From JAEUJM01 sp044221555 (lineage in GTDB: Bacteria; Actinomycetota; Acidimicrobiia; Acidimicrobiales; DATDAH01), in assembly GCA_044221555.1 (NCBI GenBank), contig JBGAOY010000023.1:8619-72618 (forward strand): DNA of 64,000 nt, written 5' to 3'. Positions 28,013 through 35,807 of the stretch are shown piece by piece. The translations under genes and the position numbers were made by a program. The notes beneath the pieces were generated by a model. That model did no database searches. It saw nothing but the letters and a program-made list of their open reading frames with translations, and was not told the DNA's origin. Within the stretch, counting starts at the first letter, position 1. Every line of letters starts with the position of its first letter.

Positions 28013-28142
28013 GCCCGAGGAACGAGGGCGGGGCCCGAGCGGCCCGTGAGCGGAGCGAACGGGAGCGGGAGACATGAGCCCGAGGGACGAGGGCGGGGCC
28101 CGAGCGGCCCGGCGACGAACGAGCCAGGAGCGCACGACATGA
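28009..28142 (+). repeat. Two 65-bp units, each an ATGA-coupled 22-codon mini-ORF
   Basis: Unit 1: ATG 28009 to TGA 28077. Unit 2: ATG 28074 to TGA 28142. The P450 stop overlaps ATG 28009, the unit 1 stop overlaps ATG 28074, and the unit 2 stop overlaps the DinB ATG at 28139. Both peptides begin MSPR(N/D)EGGARAAR and are Arg/Glu-rich. A third unit with the same 65-bp period lies at 51744-51812 on the other strand. The DNA can also fold (GGGCC-cgagc-GGCCC). Whether the peptides are made is unknown. Confidence 0.85.
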
Positions 28143-28693
28143 GCCACGATCCCCAGATCGAGCCGGACGAGAAGGACTGGACGTGGGTGCTCGACCGGCC
28201 CTGCCCGGAGTGTGGGTTCGAGGCGTCGGACCACCAGCGCGACCGGCTGGGCAAGGCGGTGCGCCGCGTCGCATTGCGTTGGCGCCCCCTGCTCGACCGG
28301 CCGCTGGCCGAGCAGCGCCCCCGGCCGAACCAGTGGTCGGCCCTGGAGTACGGCGCCCATGTGCGCGACGTGTTCACCATCTGCCTGGGGCGCCTGCGCA
28401 AGATGCTGGACGAGGACGACCCCACCTTCGAGAACTGGGACCAGGACGCCACCGCCTTCGAGCAGGAGTACGGCGCCCAGGACCCCTTCGAGGTGGCCCG
28501 CCAGATCGAGAGCGCGGCGATCGCCTTCGCCGAGGCCTACGACGCGGTCGAGGACGAGCAGTGGGCCCGCACGGGCACGCGATCCGACGGCGCCCGCTTC
28601 ACCGTCGAGTCGTTCGGTCGCTACGTGCTGCACGACCCCTGGCACCACGTGTGGGACGTCGAGCAGGGCTACGACGCCCTCGAGTCCCGCTGA
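28139..28693 (+). CDS. DinB/MDMPI-fold protein
   Basis: 184-aa DinB-superfamily protein (four-helix bundle, often metal- or thiol-dependent). Features: CPECGF near residues 22-27 (possible metal or redox site), NQWSALEYGAHVRDVFTICL with the first conserved His, and FGRYVLHDPWHHVWDVEQGY with the HxxxH pair near the C-terminus. The three histidines match the DinB metal site. The start is set by overlap with the preceding mini-ORF stop (ATGA). Enzymatic role unknown; it is probably co-translated with the P450 through the mini-ORF ladder. Confidence 0.82.
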   Translation: MSHDPQIEPDEKDWTWVLDRPCPECGFEASDHQRDRLGKAVRRVALRWRPLLDRPLAEQRPRPNQWSALEYGAHVRDVFTICLGRLRKMLDEDDPTFENWDQDATAFEQEYGAQDPFEVARQIESAAIAFAEAYDAVEDEQWARTGTRSDGARFTVESFGRYVLHDPWHHVWDVEQGYDALESR

Positions 28694-28705
28694 CGTCGGC
28701 GACCA

Positions 28706-28760
28706 CCTGAAGTCAGCGCACGATCCGGCGCGTGGCGCCGAGAATTGCGCTGACTTCAGG
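28706..28760. terminator. Bidirectional hairpin between convergent genes
   Basis: Arms cctgaagtcagcgca (28706-28720) and tgcgctgacttcagg (28746-28760), with an inner 6-bp hairpin cggcgc-gtg-gcgccg. It sits between the DinB gene and the convergent RCC1 gene. The core atccggcgcgtggcgc recurs at 49137. Confidence 0.7.
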
Positions 28761-28804
28761 CGCCTGGCGGGTCACCCACTTCCTGGCGGCGGGTCGTGGG
28801 TGAG

Positions 28805-31372
28805 TCAGACGTCGATGTTGCCGGTGGTGGCGCCGGCGGTCACTGACACCGGGGTGGCGGCGTCGTACGACGCCGCGTCGTTGTAGAACTGCTGCCATCC
28901 ACTTTCGGGGTGGACGAAGATGACCCGGTAGCTGCCAGGGGCGAGCCCGTCGATCCGGTATTCCCACTTGGCGTCGGCGATCGCGCCGCCGGCGATGCCG
29001 GTGGGGCCGATCGCGATCACCCACGTTCCGGCGACGGCCCGTCCCGCGATGGCGCCGGTGGTGGGGACGAGTTGGGCGTCGGCGGTGCCCGGCGCAGTCA
29101 CCGTGGTCGCCGAACCGAGGCCGGTGGACGGCTGGTTGTCGTACCACTCCATGAGGTGGCGGCCGTCGCTGCTGAAGAAGGCCAGCTTGTAGCCGCCGGG
29201 CGGCACCGCCAGCGTGTAGACGCCGTCCTCGTCGGCCGCCGCACCCCGCACCATCTGGTAGTCGGAGGCCCGCAACGCCACCACTCGAGCCCCGGCGACA
29301 TCGGCGGCGCCTGCCGTCTTCCGGATCCTTCCGGTGATGGTGGCCCCACCCCCGGCGGGTGTCTGGGCGACCAACGCCACGTCGGCGACGGTGCCGGTGC
29401 CCGCCTGGACCTGCACCGGCGTCGACGACGGCAGGTCCGGGGCCGTCGGGTGGAACCTGGGGGCGTGCGACCCGGACGGGTCGACGTAGCCCACGTAGTG
29501 ATCGCCCGGCGTCAGCGGCGACACCACCACCTCGCCGGACCCGTCGGTGTCGGCCACCTGCTCGATCGCGCCGGTGTTCGACACCGACGCCGACAATGCC
29601 AGTGTCCAGATTCCCGCTAGCGGCGTGCCGGAACCCTGCTCGGTGACGGTGGCCGTCACCGCACCCCTGGTCGCGACCAGGGCCGGGTTCACCGCCGTGA
29701 CCTGACCCGCGTTCACGACCACCGTGCCAGGCACCAGGGCCCCCGTGTGGTCGGCCGCCGGGTCCACCCCGTAGAGCCGGTAGCTGCCCGCCGGCACCAC
29801 CACCGTGAACGCACCGTTCTCGTCGGCGACGTCGCCCGCGACGAGCGACTGGTCGCCGGCATCGAGCACCGCCACCCACGCACCGGCCACGGCCGAGGCC
29901 GCGCCGGCGGTGGTCACCGTGCCGGCGATCCCGGTGGCGGGGCTGTCGAAGTCGACCGCCGGCAGCGCGTCGCCCATCTCGCCCGGCCCGTCGCCCCGAT
30001 CCGACGTGTCACCGATACCGAGCTGGGCTGCCCCGTTGTCCCCCCAGCACTTCATGGCCGCGCCCACCACTGCGCAAACGTGCTCGCCGCCGACCGTCAC
30101 CCCGATCGCCGGCCCCCCTGAACCCAACGCCACCGGCGACAACGAGGCACCCATCTCGCTCGGGCCGTCGCCCCGACCCGCCTCGTCTCCCTGACCGAGC
30201 TGGCCCTCGCCGTTGTTGCCCCAGCACTTCACTGACCCGTCGTCCAAGAGCGCACACGCCGACCCGGCCGTCACGATCGAAGCGGGCCACGTGCCCATGC
30301 TCACCGCCAGCGCCGTCCGGCCCGGGCCCAGATCCACCACCGGGAGCGCGTCACCCATCTCGCCCGGCCCGTCACCCCGGGTCAGGGTGTCGCCGAGGCC
30401 CAATTGACCCGACGAGTTTGTTCCCCAGCACTTCACCGATCCGCCGGCCAACACCACGCAGGTCGACCCGCCTGCGGCGCTGATCGCCGTCGTGGTCTGG
30501 CCGACCCCCAAGCTGACGGCGGGCAGGTTGTCGCCCATCTCACCGGCCTGGTCGCCCCACCTCCCACTACCACCGGGATCGGGAAGCCCGCCGGACCACT
30601 GCCCACTGCCCCAGCACTTCACCGAGCCGTCATCGAGGATGGCGCAAGCGTGTCCGTTGCCGACGGCGATAGCCGTCGCGGTGCGGCCGGTGCCCAGGTC
30701 GATTGGCGGCAGGCCCCCCGGCCCGGAACTCACCGAATCGCCTTGCCCCAGGTATCCGGCCCGGCCCCAACACTTGACCGTGGCGTCGTCCAACAACGCG
30801 CAGGTGGTGATCTCACCCGCACTCACCGCGACGGCGGTTCGCCCCGCGCCCAAGTCGACGGCCGGCAGCCCGTCGCCCATCTCGCCGACCTCGTCTCCCC
30901 GGTTGTCCCAGAACCCCCCGACCGCGAGCTTGCCCCAGTCACCGTTCCCCCAGCACTTCAGTGACCCGTCGTCCAACACCGCGCACACGTGGTTGCGGCC
31001 CGCGCTCAACGCGGTCGCCGACCGGTCCGTACCCAGGTCCACCGGCGCCAACGCCGCCCCCATCTCGATGGCGGCGTCCCCGCGGGTGGCCACATCCTCC
31101 TGACCCAACTGCCCCGCGCCATTGGATCCCCAGCACTTCACCACTCCGCCCGGCAGGATCCCGCAGGTGAACCGCCCACCCGCGGTGATCGACCGGAACA
31201 CCGCCGGCGCCCCGGGCGCCTCGTTCCCGTCCGCGGCCACCGGCGGCGGCGGGGTGGTCAGCACGGCCCCGAGGATCACCAGCAGCACCGACACCGACCG
31301 CCACACACGCACGAGAGCGCTCGGAGCCGATCGACCGACGCTCACCTCACGGCACGTCGCTGCTTCATTCAT
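28805..31372 (-). CDS. Secreted RCC1-repeat propeller with carboxypeptidase-regulatory-like modules
   Basis: 855-aa exported protein. The N-terminal signal helix VRVWRSVSVLLVILGAVL is followed by PPPPVAADG. Residues about 55-480 contain seven or eight RCC1/BNR-type repeats with the signature CAVLDDGSLKCWGxNxxGQLG(x)GD; each repeat has a Cys pair that could form a disulphide. Residues about 485-855 hold four CarboxypepD_reg-like modules (GTVTTAGAASAVAGAWVAVL; ITGRIRKTAGAADVAGARVV and others), the same module type as in 20650-24102. Probable surface protein; ligand unknown. The ATG lies inside an (ATGA)5 microsatellite. Confidence 0.82.
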   Translation of the reverse strand: MNEAATCREVSVGRSAPSALVRVWRSVSVLLVILGAVLTTPPPPVAADGNEAPGAPAVFRSITAGGRFTCGILPGGVVKCWGSNGAGQLGQEDVATRGDAAIEMGAALAPVDLGTDRSATALSAGRNHVCAVLDDGSLKCWGNGDWGKLAVGGFWDNRGDEVGEMGDGLPAVDLGAGRTAVAVSAGEITTCALLDDATVKCWGRAGYLGQGDSVSSGPGGLPPIDLGTGRTATAIAVGNGHACAILDDGSVKCWGSGQWSGGLPDPGGSGRWGDQAGEMGDNLPAVSLGVGQTTTAISAAGGSTCVVLAGGSVKCWGTNSSGQLGLGDTLTRGDGPGEMGDALPVVDLGPGRTALAVSMGTWPASIVTAGSACALLDDGSVKCWGNNGEGQLGQGDEAGRGDGPSEMGASLSPVALGSGGPAIGVTVGGEHVCAVVGAAMKCWGDNGAAQLGIGDTSDRGDGPGEMGDALPAVDFDSPATGIAGTVTTAGAASAVAGAWVAVLDAGDQSLVAGDVADENGAFTVVVPAGSYRLYGVDPAADHTGALVPGTVVVNAGQVTAVNPALVATRGAVTATVTEQGSGTPLAGIWTLALSASVSNTGAIEQVADTDGSGEVVVSPLTPGDHYVGYVDPSGSHAPRFHPTAPDLPSSTPVQVQAGTGTVADVALVAQTPAGGGATITGRIRKTAGAADVAGARVVALRASDYQMVRGAAADEDGVYTLAVPPGGYKLAFFSSDGRHLMEWYDNQPSTGLGSATTVTAPGTADAQLVPTTGAIAGRAVAGTWVIAIGPTGIAGGAIADAKWEYRIDGLAPGSYRVIFVHPESGWQQFYNDAASYDAATPVSVTAGATTGNIDV

Positions 31373-31384
31373 TCATTCATTCAT
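31365..31384 (-). repeat. (ATGA)5 tetranucleotide repeat at RCC1 gene start
   Basis: Five ATGA units on the minus strand. ATGs at 31384, 31380 and 31376 each run to TGA after three codons; 31372 opens the 855-aa frame; 31368 stops after nine codons. Slippage would change the number of decoy starts and the distance to upstream signals without closing the frame. Confidence 0.8.
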
Positions 31385-31455
31385 GGGGTGACGCAACACC
31401 GCTCCGTCGAAGTGTTGCGGGCAGGAACGGGCGCGAAGCGGTCCGGGAGGGTTGA

Positions 31456-31902
31456 TCACCAGGCGGCGCGCATGCGGAGGCGGCGGACGTCGAGGGGCTC
31501 GCCCGTCGCTTCGTCGACCACCAGCGGGCGGACGCGTTCGCCGGTGTCGCGGTCGGCCAGCTCGATGGGCGCGGACTCGCCGTCGGGCCACAGCCAGTCC
31601 TCGCCCCAGCGCCACATCGCCGCCAGCACGTCCCAGAAGGCCCGGCCCTTGTCGGTGAGCCGGTACTCGTGGCGCACCGGACGCTGCTCGTAGGCGACCT
31701 TCACCAGCAGGCCCTCGTCGACCAGGCGAGCGAGGCGCTGGCTGAGCACGGCCCGGGGCACGCCGAGCGCATGCTGGAACTCGTCGAAGCGGCGCCGTCC
31801 GGCGAACGCCTCCCGCATGATGAGGGGCGTCCACCAGTCGCCGATCAGGTCGGTCGTCCGGGCGATGGGGCACGGCGCGTCGTCGAACCGGGTGCGGCGC
31901 AC
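31456..31902 (-). CDS. HxlR-family transcriptional regulator
   Basis: 148-aa winged-helix regulator. The classic HxlR layout is RRTRFDDAPCPIARTTDLIG, then DWWTPLIMREAFAGRRRFDE and LGVPRAVLSQRLARLVDEGL, with the beta wing RHEYRLTDKGRAFWDVLAA. The N-terminal Cys is the position used for thiol sensing in some homologues. GTG 31902 was chosen because the family starts MRRTxF; the longer frame to 32070 adds atypical sequence. A short C-terminal extension carries DRDTGERVRPLVVDEATGE. Target unknown; the 180-bp upstream gap holds two copies of ttccgagaa, possible binding sites. Confidence 0.85.
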   Translation of the reverse strand: MRRTRFDDAPCPIARTTDLIGDWWTPLIMREAFAGRRRFDEFQHALGVPRAVLSQRLARLVDEGLLVKVAYEQRPVRHEYRLTDKGRAFWDVLAAMWRWGEDWLWPDGESAPIELADRDTGERVRPLVVDEATGEPLDVRRLRMRAAW

Positions 31903-32085
31903 GTCAGCCCTGAGGCCTGGGTCGACCGGTTCTGGGAAGGGGTGAGCCGGCGCCGGCGGCTCGGTCGTTCCGAGAAGCGTGGGCCGGGCGAACCGTTCGA
32001 GTTGCGTGAACGCGCACACCGCCTGGAGCGGTCTCACGCTTCCGAGAACCGTGAACCATGCGACCGGCACCGACCCGCGAGCGCC

Positions 32086-32316
32086 TCACCGGTCGGGGCG
32101 CTCGGGGCGGGGCTTGAGGTCGCGGGCCAGGTTGAGGGCGTCCTCGGGGTCGAGGCCGGCCCGGCCGATCAGCCAGCAGGCGATGGGCGCCGCCAGGCGC
32201 TCGGACGAGTGGGCGGCCACGCCGGCGAGATCGAGGAGGACCTCGATCTCGTGGGCCTCGGGGCGCTCGACGCCCAGGTGGTCGGCGAACTCGTCGAGCC
32301 ACTCGTAGCCGGTCAC
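32086..32316 (-). CDS. DUF6457 small protein
   Basis: 76-aa protein starting VTGYEWLDEFADHLGVERPE and continuing LLDLAGVAAHSSERLAAPIA then CWLIGRAG. This helical family is often found near molybdenum-cofactor or molybdoenzyme genes. Its GTG overlaps the TGA of the molybdopterin oxidoreductase (GTGA), so the two are translationally coupled. A maturation or accessory role for the oxidoreductase is inferred from this coupling. Confidence 0.78.
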   Translation of the reverse strand: MTGYEWLDEFADHLGVERPEAHEIEVLLDLAGVAAHSSERLAAPIACWLIGRAGLDPEDALNLARDLKPRPERPDR

Positions 32317-34670
32317 GAGCGGACCGCCTCGACGGCCTCGACTGCCGGGGCGGTCTGCAGCGTTGAGGCCTCCTCCGTGGTCACGGCGGCGGCGGGAGAG
32401 CCGACGGCCTCGACGCGGGCGGGCACGTGCTTGTGCAGGGGGGTCCCCGCCAGCCAGTCGCGGTTGGCGGAGTCGGTGAGTTCGTTGGCGGCCACGCCGT
32501 GGACCGTATCGCCGCCCCCCTCGTCGGGATACGACAGGCCGAGGCCGTTGGGCAGGCTGCAGTGGCCGGGCAGCAGCGTGTCGGTCACCTCGACCAGCGC
32601 CTCCACCGAGCCCCGGTTGGTGGTGACCCGGGCTCGGGCGCCGTCGGTGAGCCCGAGCCGGGCGGCGTCGTCGGGGTTCACGCGCAGGGCGCCCGACGGG
32701 TCCTTCTTCCGCCAGGACGGGTCGCGGAAGATGGTGTTGGCGGTGGACGACCGGCGCTCGCCGGCGGACAGCACGAACGGGAAGGCGGGGTCGGCCGGGC
32801 CGGCGGGCTCGGCCTCCAGCGCGGCGAGCTCGTCGAGGAGCTCGGGGATGGCCAGGTCGACCCGCTTGTCGGCAGTGGCCAGACGGGCCCAGGTCTCGTC
32901 GTAGTCGTCGCGGGTGAAGACGATCCCCGAGCGCTCGGTGAGGATGGCGTCGAACAGGGCGTCGCCGTCGGCGAAGCCGGCCCGCTGCACCGCACCCGGA
33001 TCGTTGAGGAAGCAGGTCTGGGCCGCGCCCCACAGCGCGGCCGCGGCGGCGGCACCCTCGGGCAGGGTGGGCCCGAAGGTCTCGTAGAGGATGATCGGCG
33101 CCAGCTTCGAGAGCTCCGGGCGGTCGCCCAGCAGGCCCAGGAAAGCGGCGGCGTACTCGGCCCGGCCCTCGGCGGCGGCAGCGTGCAGTGGCGCCAGGTC
33201 GACATGGTCCAGCGCGCCCAGGGCCCGGATGAGGCGGGCGTGGATCTCGGGCTCGGGCAGCGTGCCGGGCAGGGGATCGAGCAGCGGCGCCCGCAGCTGG
33301 AAGTCGTTCTCGGGGAATTCCAGGGTGAAGAAGGTGGTCTCCCACTTCTCGAACTGCGACGCCGCGGGCAGCACGTAGTCGGCCTCTCGGGCGGTCTCGG
33401 TGAGCGCCACGTCGATCACCACCACCAGATCGAGTGCCCGCAGCGCCTCACGCATGCGCTGGCTGTCGGCCAGCGAGTGGACCGGGTTGGCGCTCTCCAC
33501 CAGCAGCGCCCGGAAGCGGTCGGGGTGATCGGTGAGGATCTCGTCGGGGATGACGTTGGCGGGGATGAGCCCGGTGATGATGCGGTGGCCCCCCACCGGC
33601 GTCACCTGCCCGGGACGGCCACCGCCGCCCAGGCCCGACATGCGGGTGTGGATGTTCATCCCGCCCCGCTTCGCGAAGTTGCCGGTGACCAGGTAGAGCA
33701 GCTTCTCCAGGTAGGAGTTGAGGGTGCTGTGGGGGGCCTGCTGGATCCCCAGGTCCTCGAAGATCGACACGCTGTCGGCGGCGGCGATGCGGCGGGCGGC
33801 GGCGCGCACGTCGTCCTCGGCCACGCCGGCCCGGGCGCAGTACTCGGCCACGTCGATCGAGGTCAGGAGGTCGAACGGCCGCTCGCGGTTGACCGTGTGC
33901 TCATCGAGGAAGGCCTGGTCGGCCAACCCCTCCTGGAGGACCACCGCCAGCAGCGCGCTGAGGCAGAAGGCGTCGGTGCCGGGCCGGACCTGCAGGTGGA
34001 GGTCGGCAAGGTCCGCGGTTTCGGTGCGACGGGGATCGATGACCACCATGGCGCGGGCGGGGTCGTTGGCGATGGCCTTGAGGGTGGTGCGGGCGCGGGG
34101 GAAGCCGTGGGACTGCCACGGGTTCTTGCCCACGAACACGGCCACCTCGGCGTGCTCGAAGTCGCCGGTGGTGTGGCAGCGGGAGCGCCCGAAGAGCTCG
34201 CCGTCCACCCAGAACTCGCCGGTCTTCTCCTGGGCGAGGGCGTTGGACGCGTACGTCGAGCCGAGCGCGGCCCGGGTGGAGCCGCCGTAGGCGCCGCCCA
34301 GGTGGTTCCCCTGGCCGCCGCCGCCGTAGTACAGGATCGACGAACCGCCGTGCGTGTCGCGCACCTCGGTGAAGCGGGCCGCCACCTCGGCGATGGCGGT
34401 GTCCCAGTCGATGGCCTCGAAGGTGCCGTCGGGTCGGCGGCGCAACGGTGTGGTGAGCCGGTCGCGGCTGTTCTGGTAGTGGTCGAGGCGCAGGGCCTTC
34501 TCGCAGGTGTACCCCTGTGAGGCGGGGTGGGCCTTGTCGCCCCGGATGCGGGCGAGGCGGCGGCCGTCGAGGCGCACCTCGATGCCGCAGTTGATGCTGC
34601 ACAGGATGCAGGCGGTGGGGTGCCAGGCGTCCGGGTCGGTGGCGGTGTCGGTGGCGAGGGTGTCGGTCAC
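32313..34670 (-). CDS. Molybdopterin oxidoreductase (formate dehydrogenase/nitrate reductase superfamily)
   Basis: 785-aa catalytic molybdoenzyme. N-terminal 4Fe-4S site C21-x2-C24-x3-C28...C56 (ACILCSINCGIEV, GYTCEKALRLDHYQN). Then the molybdopterin fold SSILYYGGGGQGNHLGGAYG, RCHTTGDFEHAEVAVFVGKN (Cys in the Mo-ligand region), VVIDPRRTETADLADLHLQV and RPGTDAF. The C-terminal dinucleotide-binding domain includes VRVNPDDAARLGL-type sequence. The electron acceptor and substrate (formate or another small molecule) are not determined; no NAD or membrane subunit is adjacent. Downstream coupled DUF6457 supports a cofactor-dependent enzyme. The upstream region has repeats and a CRP-like palindrome. 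Confidence 0.9.
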   Translation of the reverse strand: MTDTLATDTATDPDAWHPTACILCSINCGIEVRLDGRRLARIRGDKAHPASQGYTCEKALRLDHYQNSRDRLTTPLRRRPDGTFEAIDWDTAIAEVAARFTEVRDTHGGSSILYYGGGGQGNHLGGAYGGSTRAALGSTYASNALAQEKTGEFWVDGELFGRSRCHTTGDFEHAEVAVFVGKNPWQSHGFPRARTTLKAIANDPARAMVVIDPRRTETADLADLHLQVRPGTDAFCLSALLAVVLQEGLADQAFLDEHTVNRERPFDLLTSIDVAEYCARAGVAEDDVRAAARRIAAADSVSIFEDLGIQQAPHSTLNSYLEKLLYLVTGNFAKRGGMNIHTRMSGLGGGGRPGQVTPVGGHRIITGLIPANVIPDEILTDHPDRFRALLVESANPVHSLADSQRMREALRALDLVVVIDVALTETAREADYVLPAASQFEKWETTFFTLEFPENDFQLRAPLLDPLPGTLPEPEIHARLIRALGALDHVDLAPLHAAAAEGRAEYAAAFLGLLGDRPELSKLAPIILYETFGPTLPEGAAAAAALWGAAQTCFLNDPGAVQRAGFADGDALFDAILTERSGIVFTRDDYDETWARLATADKRVDLAIPELLDELAALEAEPAGPADPAFPFVLSAGERRSSTANTIFRDPSWRKKDPSGALRVNPDDAARLGLTDGARARVTTNRGSVEALVEVTDTLLPGHCSLPNGLGLSYPDEGGGDTVHGVAANELTDSANRDWLAGTPLHKHVPARVEAVGSPAAAVTTEEASTLQTAPAVEAVEAVRS

Positions 34671-34715
34671 CGGGTTAGTTCAACAAACAGACCCACAGCC
34701 GTCAAGGGCAAGTAG

Positions 34716-34868
34716 CGCCCCGGGGGGTGGTGGGGTTGCGGAGCGGAGCGGAGCAGCGGTGGGGGCGAACCGGATGCCGAAGGGCGCCCCGAGGGGTGGT
34801 GGGGTTGCGGAGCGGAGCGGAGCAGCGACGTGGGCGAACCGGATGCCGAAGGCGCCCCGAGGTACGAG
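34716..34868. repeat. 69-bp tandem repeat, two copies plus partial (GAGCGGAGCAGC...GCGAACCGGATGCCGAAG family)
   Basis: Copy 1 starts at 34716, copy 2 at 34785, and a partial third at 34853 (cgccccgagg). Both full copies contain gttgcggagcggagcggagc and then gcgaaccggatgccgaag. A related element appears on the opposite strand at 40801-40860 and twice at 42024-42152. It lies between the molybdopterin oxidoreductase and TetR genes. Confidence 0.8.
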
Positions 34869-34881
34869 CGGCCAGTGATGA

Positions 34882-34897
34882 CGTGACGGCCGTCACA
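34882..34897. promoter_or_regulatory. CRP-like palindrome
   Basis: CGTGACGGCCGTCACA contains the perfect 14-bp palindrome GTGACGGCCGTCAC and matches the CRP-family pattern TGTGA-N6-TCACA with one mismatch (perfect left half TGTGA on the minus strand). It sits upstream of both the leftward molybdoenzyme and the rightward TetR gene. Confidence 0.5.
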
Positions 34898-34916
34898 TCT
34901 TTTCCTTGACGGAGTA

Positions 34917-34949
34917 TTGAATGGCATTCAAACTCTGAACGTGGTTCAG
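34917..34949. promoter_or_regulatory. Two tandem TetR-type operators
   Basis: TTGAATggcATTCAA (34917-34931) and CTGAACgtgGTTCAG (34935-34949) are perfect 6-bp inverted repeats with 3-bp centres, 18 bp apart centre to centre. They lie directly before the TetR coding region. Autoregulation is inferred. Their position argues that translation starts after 34949. Confidence 0.65.
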
Positions 34950-34952
34950 ACC

Positions 34953-35713
34953 GTGGAGCCCACCCCGGCCGGCGTCTCCGGCCGGCGGCAGCGCAACCGG
35001 CTGGCGCGCCGCGAGCAGTACCTGCGGGCGGCGATGCGCATCGTCAGCGACGACGGCGTCGAGCGGCTCACGATGCAGCGCATGGCCGACGACCTCGACT
35101 GCGCGGTCGGCACCATCTACACGTACTTCGACTCCAAGGACGCGCTGCTCTCCGAGTTGCAGCGCCTGGCCATCGACCGGATCATCGGGTCGTACCGCAC
35201 GCTCGTCGACCGTGTCGAGCCCCAACTCACCGAGCGGGCCGCCGACCCGAGCGAAGCGGCGCTGGCGAGGGTGCTGCTGGGCCTGCGCTTCTGGGTCAGC
35301 ACCGCCGAGGTGTACCCCGAGGAGTCCAACCTCTTCCGGGCGCTCACCACCCGCCGCACGAAGATGTCGCCCGACGAGGCCACCCAGATGCTGCCCGCCG
35401 CCTGGCAGCTGTTCGCCCTCGGCACCACCGCGGTCCAGGGCGCGATCGACACGGGGGCCATCTCGCCGGGCAACGCCGGCGAGCGCATGGTCACCGCCGC
35501 CGCCGCGCTCGGCGGCGTGCTGTTGCTCTCCGGCCTCTCTCACTTCGATCCCGACCTCTTCGCCGGCCGGGCCCTCGCGCTCGGCCTGGTCGACGACCTG
35601 GTGCGGGGGTGGGGCGCCGACCCGAATCTCTGGCGGCGGCATCGGCCCTGGCCGACGCCCTCGTCGTGGACGCACCGCTCGTCCCGGTGGTCGCCGGCAT
35701 CGAGGCCGCCTGA
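34953..35713 (+). CDS. TetR-family regulator, frameshifted near the C-terminus
   Basis: N-terminal helix-turn-helix QYLRAAMRIVSDDGVERLTM then DDLDCAVGTIYTYFDSKDAL is typical TetR; the rest is a ligand-binding helical domain (AALARVLLGLRFWVSTAEVY and so on). The frame breaks at the C-run 35621-35623. In the sequenced frame the protein runs on, antisense to yceI, as Arg/Ser/Pro-rich shadow sequence. One extra C restores SLAAASALADALVVDAPLVP and a stop at 35713. So the C-terminal 30 residues are frameshifted, either a real mutation or a homopolymer error. GTG 34953 was chosen because the two operators end at 34949; TTG 34917 is in frame but lies inside an operator. Regulated genes are unknown; the divergent molybdoenzyme is a candidate. 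Confidence 0.75.
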
Positions 35714-35747
35714 CCGAAAGATCAACACTGCGGGAACCGGCGAGAGT

Positions 35748-35796
35748 GCCGGGCCTTCGAATCCTCCCAGGAGGGGCGACGACTCGAAGGCCCGGC
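35748..35796. terminator. Bidirectional hairpin between tetR and yceI
   Basis: Perfect 13-bp arms gccgggccttcga (35748-35760) and tcgaaggcccggc (35784-35796) with a 23-nt loop, placed between two convergent genes. No T-tract. Confidence 0.7.
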
Positions 35797-35807
35797 GCTT
35801 GCCTGTC

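Noticed and set aside
28009..28142. CRISPR array
   Set aside because: Only two units, contiguous with no spacers, and no cas genes nearby.
32427..34520. 697-aa plus-strand ORF
   Set aside because: Antisense shadow of the molybdopterin oxidoreductase.
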